Positions 32,515 to 35,444 of a stretch of DNA of 35,444 nucleotides are shown piece after piece. Below the pieces are notes generated by a model that made no database searches, had not been told where the DNA came from, and saw only the letters and a program-made list of their open reading frames with translations. The stretch is from Deltaproteobacteria bacterium. GTDB lineage: Bacteria; Desulfobacterota; Syntrophia; Syntrophales; UBA6807. The DNA is taken from contig DSDU01000236.1 in assembly GCA_011056835.1 (NCBI GenBank), positions 1 through 35,444 on the forward strand, in the 5' to 3' direction. Positions within the stretch are counted from its first letter, which is position 1; every line of letters begins with the position of its first letter. Both the position numbers and the translations under genes were made by a program.

Positions 32515-33405
32515 TCATCCCAAGGCGTACACAACATTTCTCCATAATGTCTTAATGTCTTCGGAGACGGCGCCGCCGGTGTATTCAACAACGCTGGTTC
32601 TCATAACCTGAGCTTTCGTAATTGCCGTATCATACCGCACCTTGCCGGCAACCTTCATTCCGTTTTCACGGGCTTCCCGTTCTATGTCATCGCTGATTTG
32701 AGGATTTATATCCCACTTGTTAATACACACCAATGTGGGTATGCGAAAATGGCTCGCCAGTTGCGACACCCTCATGAGGTCATGTTTGCCCGACAGCGTC
32801 GGTTCGGTGACCACCAATACAAGATCGGCGCCGGTTATGGATGCGATGACCGGGCATCCGATGCCCGGTGAACCATCAACAATAATATAATCAAGGGCCT
32901 CACGTTCGGCAATTTGTCGTGCCTCTTTTCGTACCAGTGTTACCAGTTTCCCTGAATTTCCTTCAGCCATGCCGAGCCGTGCATGTACCATGGGGCCATA
33001 ATTGGTTGTTGAGACATACCACTCACCGTTGACGGCCGGCTCGAATGCAATGGCGTCTGCCGGACAGACGCGATGGCATACGCCGCATCCTTCGCAGTGG
33101 ATTTGGTTTATGTTCGGAACCTCCGCTTCAGCGCCGTCATCCGTTTGCGGGTAATGAATCGCATCGAAACGGCACTCCTCGATGCACCGGTTACAGGCGA
33201 TACAGGCATCTTCGAGTATGCGGGCCTTTTTGCCGCCGCTGAAATCCTCCCGGTACTCGATATGGGGATTGAGAACAAGATGTAAATCGGCTGCGTCGAC
33301 ATCGCAGTCGGCCAAAACTTTTTTTGAGGCCAGGGCTGCGAATGACGCCACAATGCTCGTTTTACCCGTACCTCCTTTGCCGCTTATTACGATAAGTTCT
33401 TTCAT
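32515..33405 (-). CDS. MinD/ParA-type ATPase with inserted two-cluster ferredoxin domain (second of pair)
   Basis: This 296-residue cytoplasmic protein combines a deviant Walker A ATPase (ISGKGGTGKTSIVASFA, residues 7-23) with two [4Fe-4S] motifs inserted after the first strands: C68-C71-C74-C78 and C104-C107-C110-C114. The ATPase resumes at DYIIVDGSPGIGCPVIASI and VVTEPTLSGKHDL. It is of the same length and plan as the gene upstream, and the two are separated by 2 bp, so they are probably co-translated partners. In Desulfovibrio a matching pair belongs to the orange-protein locus. ATP-driven electron transfer or cluster assembly is a plausible role but has not been shown for this family in general. 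Confidence 0.93.
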   Translation of the reverse strand: MKELIVISGKGGTGKTSIVASFAALASKKVLADCDVDAADLHLVLNPHIEYREDFSGGKKARILEDACIACNRCIEECRFDAIHYPQTDDGAEAEVPNINQIHCEGCGVCHRVCPADAIAFEPAVNGEWYVSTTNYGPMVHARLGMAEGNSGKLVTLVRKEARQIAEREALDYIIVDGSPGIGCPVIASITGADLVLVVTEPTLSGKHDLMRVSQLASHFRIPTLVCINKWDINPQISDDIEREARENGMKVAGKVRYDTAITKAQVMRTSVVEYTGGAVSEDIKTLWRNVVYALG

Positions 33406-33407
33406 GA

Positions 33408-34298
33408 TTATTTCTCCGCTGCCCCCTCGTAGTATGCAACGCGTGATGCGATGTCGTTTTCCAATTCGATAATGTGCGACCAGCAGGTGGTGAAAACCTC
33501 CCGGTATTCGGGAATGGCACGAACGATCATGTCACCCCGGGAGTACGCTTCGGCAACCCTTCGATCGTCCGGCATCTCAAGCACAATAGGAATGTTTTCT
33601 CTTTCACAGTAACGTTTTACATCGTCCGTTCCCACATCGGACCTGTTAACGGCAACCGCAGACGGCAGTTTCAGCTCACGCGCCATGCCGACGGCCAGTT
33701 CCAGGTCATTAAGTCCGAACGGTGTCGGTTCGGTAACGAGGAGCACGAAATCTGCGTCTTTGACCGCTTCAATCACCGGACAGGATGTGCCTGGCGGTGA
33801 ATCGAGAATAATAATATCCGAGTCTGACGCCGAGTCCTTTACTCCCCGAATGACGGCGGGAGACATTAATTCTCCGATATTAAGAAGTCCATGGATAAAC
33901 TGAATGCCATTGCTGGTCCCCGACTCGATGATTCCCACTTCTCTTTCTTTTTCCACTATGGCGTCTTCGGGACAGAACAGCATACAGGCCCCGCAACTGT
34001 GGCAGAGTTCGGGGAAAATCAATACCTCGCCTTTTATGACAACAATGGCATTATATTCACACACATCTGCACAGATTTCGCAGCCCGTGCATTTTTCTTT
34101 GATGACTGTCGGCAACGGCACCGTCTGAGTTTTCGACGATTCGATGACAGGCTTCAGGAAAATATGGCAGTTGGGTTCCTCGACGTCACAGTCGAGAAGT
34201 TGGACTGTTTTTCCCGCATCAACCAACATGAGTGCCAGATTTGTCGCTATTGTCGTTTTACCGGTGCCGCCTTTTCCACTGGCGATTGCAATTTTCAA
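33408..34298 (-). CDS. MinD/ParA-type ATPase with inserted two-cluster ferredoxin domain (first of pair)
   Basis: This 296-residue protein has the deviant Walker A ASGKGGTGKTTIATNLAL (about 6-23), then LLDCDVEEPNCHIFL, a ferredoxin insert with C70-C73-C76-C80 and C99-C102-C105-C109, and the second ATPase half DIIILDSPPGTSCPVIEAV and LVTEPTPFGLNDLELAV. It is a paralogue of the next gene, and the two probably form a heterodimer. Additional cysteines at 37 and 44 lie beside the switch region. The gene starts 44 bp after the ORP-like gene, with a ribosome-binding site GGAGCG just upstream. Confidence 0.93.
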   Translation of the reverse strand: MKIAIASGKGGTGKTTIATNLALMLVDAGKTVQLLDCDVEEPNCHIFLKPVIESSKTQTVPLPTVIKEKCTGCEICADVCEYNAIVVIKGEVLIFPELCHSCGACMLFCPEDAIVEKEREVGIIESGTSNGIQFIHGLLNIGELMSPAVIRGVKDSASDSDIIILDSPPGTSCPVIEAVKDADFVLLVTEPTPFGLNDLELAVGMARELKLPSAVAVNRSDVGTDDVKRYCERENIPIVLEMPDDRRVAEAYSRGDMIVRAIPEYREVFTTCWSHIIELENDIASRVAYYEGAAEK

Positions 34299-34342
34299 CA
34301 GTAGTCGCTCCTTTCCGGGGGAAGTATCCTGATTGTATACGA

Positions 34343-34954
34343 TTATCGCTGCTTCTTCTTTTCCGTCTCTTCTATTCGCTTTTGGATGTCCTGAAGCTGT
34401 TCCTGGAGAAACCGGGCCTGTTCTTTCAGGGATTCCAGATCTGCCGAATCAGATGTTGCATCCGGTTGGGGCGCAGTGCCGGCTGTTTTCGTTACTGCCG
34501 CTCCCGTTGCCATGCCCATTCCTCGTCCCATTCCGCCGCCGCCACCCATGCCACGACCGCCTCCCATGCCACGGCCCGTTCCGGCGGCGCCACCCATGCC
34601 GAAGTGACTTTGCACATTGGGTTTGGTTACAGTATTAAATGCGCCGGCTTTGAATTGACTGACGGCGTCGCTGACGCGCCCCGAGACGCCCACGATAACC
34701 TGCACACCCGCTGCGCCGAATACTCGAAATGCGTTCGGACCACAGTTCCCGGTGAGGATATATTTTACATCACGGTCAGCCATAAGCTGGGCTGACTGTA
34801 TGCCTGCTCCGCCGCCGGCTGCCATGTTCGGATTTTGCATGGTCTCAACGTTCATTGTATCAGTGTCGACTATGACATAATACGGCGCGCGACCGAAACG
34901 CGCTTCAACCGCGGCTTCCATTGAAGGGCCTTGTGCTGTGACGGCTATTTTCAT
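34343..34954 (-). CDS. ORP/NifX-like protein with Gly/Met-rich linker and C-terminal coiled coil
   Basis: Residues 1-112 of this 203-residue protein form a dinitrogenase-cofactor-type domain (MKIAVTAQGPSMEAAVEARFGRAPYYVIVD; later ILTGNCGPNAFRVFGAAGVQVIVGVSGRVSDAV), the fold of the molybdenum-copper orange protein and MTH1175. Residues 118-152 are a low-complexity stretch of Gly, Met and Arg (repeats of GRGMGGG). Residues 172-203 are a heptad-like coiled coil. The linker and coil are additions to the domain itself. The coil resembles the end of the DUF5320-like protein two genes upstream. The start overlaps the stop of the small Cys-rich ORF by four bases (ATGA). The role may be binding a metal cluster supplied by the Mrp fusion. 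Confidence 0.9.
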   Translation of the reverse strand: MKIAVTAQGPSMEAAVEARFGRAPYYVIVDTDTMNVETMQNPNMAAGGGAGIQSAQLMADRDVKYILTGNCGPNAFRVFGAAGVQVIVGVSGRVSDAVSQFKAGAFNTVTKPNVQSHFGMGGAAGTGRGMGGGRGMGGGGGMGRGMGMATGAAVTKTAGTAPQPDATSDSADLESLKEQARFLQEQLQDIQKRIEETEKKKQR

Positions 34955-35094
34955 ACTGTTGTACCTCGTATAATTTTATTTTTGCCAATGTGCTGATCCG
35001 GTATACTCGTATAGTGCTTAAAACACTTACCACCCATTCTGCATGTACTGCCTTGATTGTTGAAAAACGGACAAAGAGCGCCACACTGTCTCAA
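34951..35094 (-). CDS. Possible small cysteine-rich protein, TTG start
   Basis: A 47-residue product starting at TTG (35094) would contain four cysteines spaced C-x3-C-x9-C-x4-C (CGALC, STCRMGGKC), a pattern consistent with metal binding. Its stop overlaps the start codon of the ORP-like gene in an ATGA arrangement, the usual sign of translational coupling. GGAGAAGAG lies about 12 bp upstream of the TTG. An ATG at 35169 in frame is less likely because that segment lies inside the preceding gene. I do not recognise the family. The gene is short, and coupling plus the cysteine pattern are the only support. Confidence 0.5.
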   Translation of the reverse strand: MRQCGALCPFFNNQGSTCRMGGKCFKHYTSIPDQHIGKNKIIRGTTV

Positions 35095-35122
35095 CTGCTC
35101 CGGCGCTCTTCTCCGTATTTGC

Positions 35123-35444
35123 TTAGTCGGCTTCTGCTTCAAGCTCAGCCATGCGTTTTTTGATCTCATTGAGAGATTCTTCCATGTATGCTGCCTGATC
35201 CTTCAACGCGTCAAGTTCATTTTCTTTAGAATATTCACCTCCTGGCGGTGGTGGGTACGATGCGCTGAAATATGCTCCGGGTGCACCGGCATATCCATAA
35301 GCTGGATAACTATAGGCTCGCTGCCATCCGGGTACCCCCGTTGCATAAAACCAGTTGCGGCGACCCCATCCGCCTCTTCCTCCCATTCCGCGGCCTCGCC
35401 CGAATCCCCATCCGAAGCCTCCTCCCCACATGGGGTTTGCAAAG
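35123..35444 (-). CDS. Gly-rich DUF5320-like protein with C-terminal coiled coil (5' end outside window)
   Basis: The reading frame is open to the window edge (FANP before the first ATG at 35431), and related proteins have an N-terminal segment such as MPRGDRTGPxGxGPxTGRGAGYC ahead of this point, so the gene probably continues outside. The visible part has a Gly/Arg/Trp-rich stretch (WGGGFGWGFGRGRGMGGRGG), a Tyr/Pro/Ala-rich stretch, and a coiled coil of about 30 residues (ELDALKDQAAYMEESLNEI onward). This is the layout of DUF5320 proteins, small proteins of unknown function found beside NifX-like and ferredoxin-ATPase genes in anaerobes. It is the first visible gene of the ORP-like operon. 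Confidence 0.78.
   Translation of the reverse strand, partial: FANPMWGGGFGWGFGRGRGMGGRGGWGRRNWFYATGVPGWQRAYSYPAYGYAGAPGAYFSASYPPPPGGEYSKENELDALKDQAAYMEESLNEIKKRMAELEAEAD

Noticed and set aside
32515-34298. Idea that the two ferredoxin-ATPases are nitrogenase iron proteins
   Set aside because: They have two ferredoxin-type four-Cys motifs inserted in a MinD-like ATPase and lack the NifH arrangement of two cluster cysteines at a dimer interface; no nifDK genes are present.

Overview
The window looks like chromosomal DNA from an anaerobic Gram-negative bacterium, most likely a Desulfobacterota (Deltaproteobacteria) sulfate reducer or syntroph. That is an inference from gene content: a two-subunit 2-oxoacid:ferredoxin oxidoreductase, a phosphofructokinase with pyrophosphate-type residues, two kinds of PEP carboxykinase, an RND pump with its adaptor, exported redox proteins, and a cluster resembling the 'orange protein' (ORP) locus of Desulfovibrio. 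No tRNA, rRNA, CRISPR array, prophage or intact insertion sequence was recognised.

Layout. 0.1-2.4 kb (minus): a polar amino-acid ABC importer (binding protein, permease, ATPase); the ATPase gene carries a one-base frameshift. 2.7-5.1 kb (plus): a DMT-family exporter, a universal stress protein followed by a strong terminator, and a stand-alone RsbRD_N-like sensor domain. 5.2-10.9 kb (minus): an RND transporter with an unusual ~200-residue C-terminal extension, its membrane-fusion adaptor, and a SpoU/TrmH RNA methyltransferase. 11.2-12.9 kb (plus): three different Nudix hydrolases in a row. 13.2-21.1 kb: central carbon metabolism, with korA-korB, an ATP-type PEP carboxykinase and a PPi-type phosphofructokinase on plus, then a GTP-type PEP carboxykinase converging from minus. 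21.7-26.0 kb: YjbQ, a DUF3800 protein behind a near-consensus promoter, an exported C45/Ntn-type hydrolase (minus), and an exported thioredoxin-like protein paired with an exported one-cysteine peroxiredoxin. 26.3-28.5 kb (minus): a hybrid histidine kinase whose upstream region carries two near-identical palindromes exactly 75 bp apart.

28.9 kb to the right edge (all minus) is the most distinctive region. In transcription order it holds a Gly-rich DUF5320-like protein (cut by the window edge), a possible 47-residue Cys-rich protein, an ORP/NifX-type protein with a Gly/Met-rich tail, two MinD-type ATPases each carrying two [4Fe-4S] motifs, an FmdB zinc ribbon, a radical SAM protein, an Mrp ATPase fused to an ORP/NifX domain, and an MBL-fold hydrolase. 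The Mrp-ORP fusion and paired ferredoxin-ATPases match the Desulfovibrio ORP system. The DUF5320-like protein and the ORP-like protein end in similar coiled coils, suggesting they bind each other.

Between genes there is a three-copy interspersed repeat (near 11.05, 19.13 and 21.6 kb, all in one orientation) that may be the remnant of a small mobile element, plus a degenerate 8-bp tandem repeat at 2.65 kb. Metabolically, korAB, the two PEP carboxykinases and the PPi-type phosphofructokinase form a plausible low-ATP-cost route linking 2-oxoacids, oxaloacetate/PEP and sugar phosphates.
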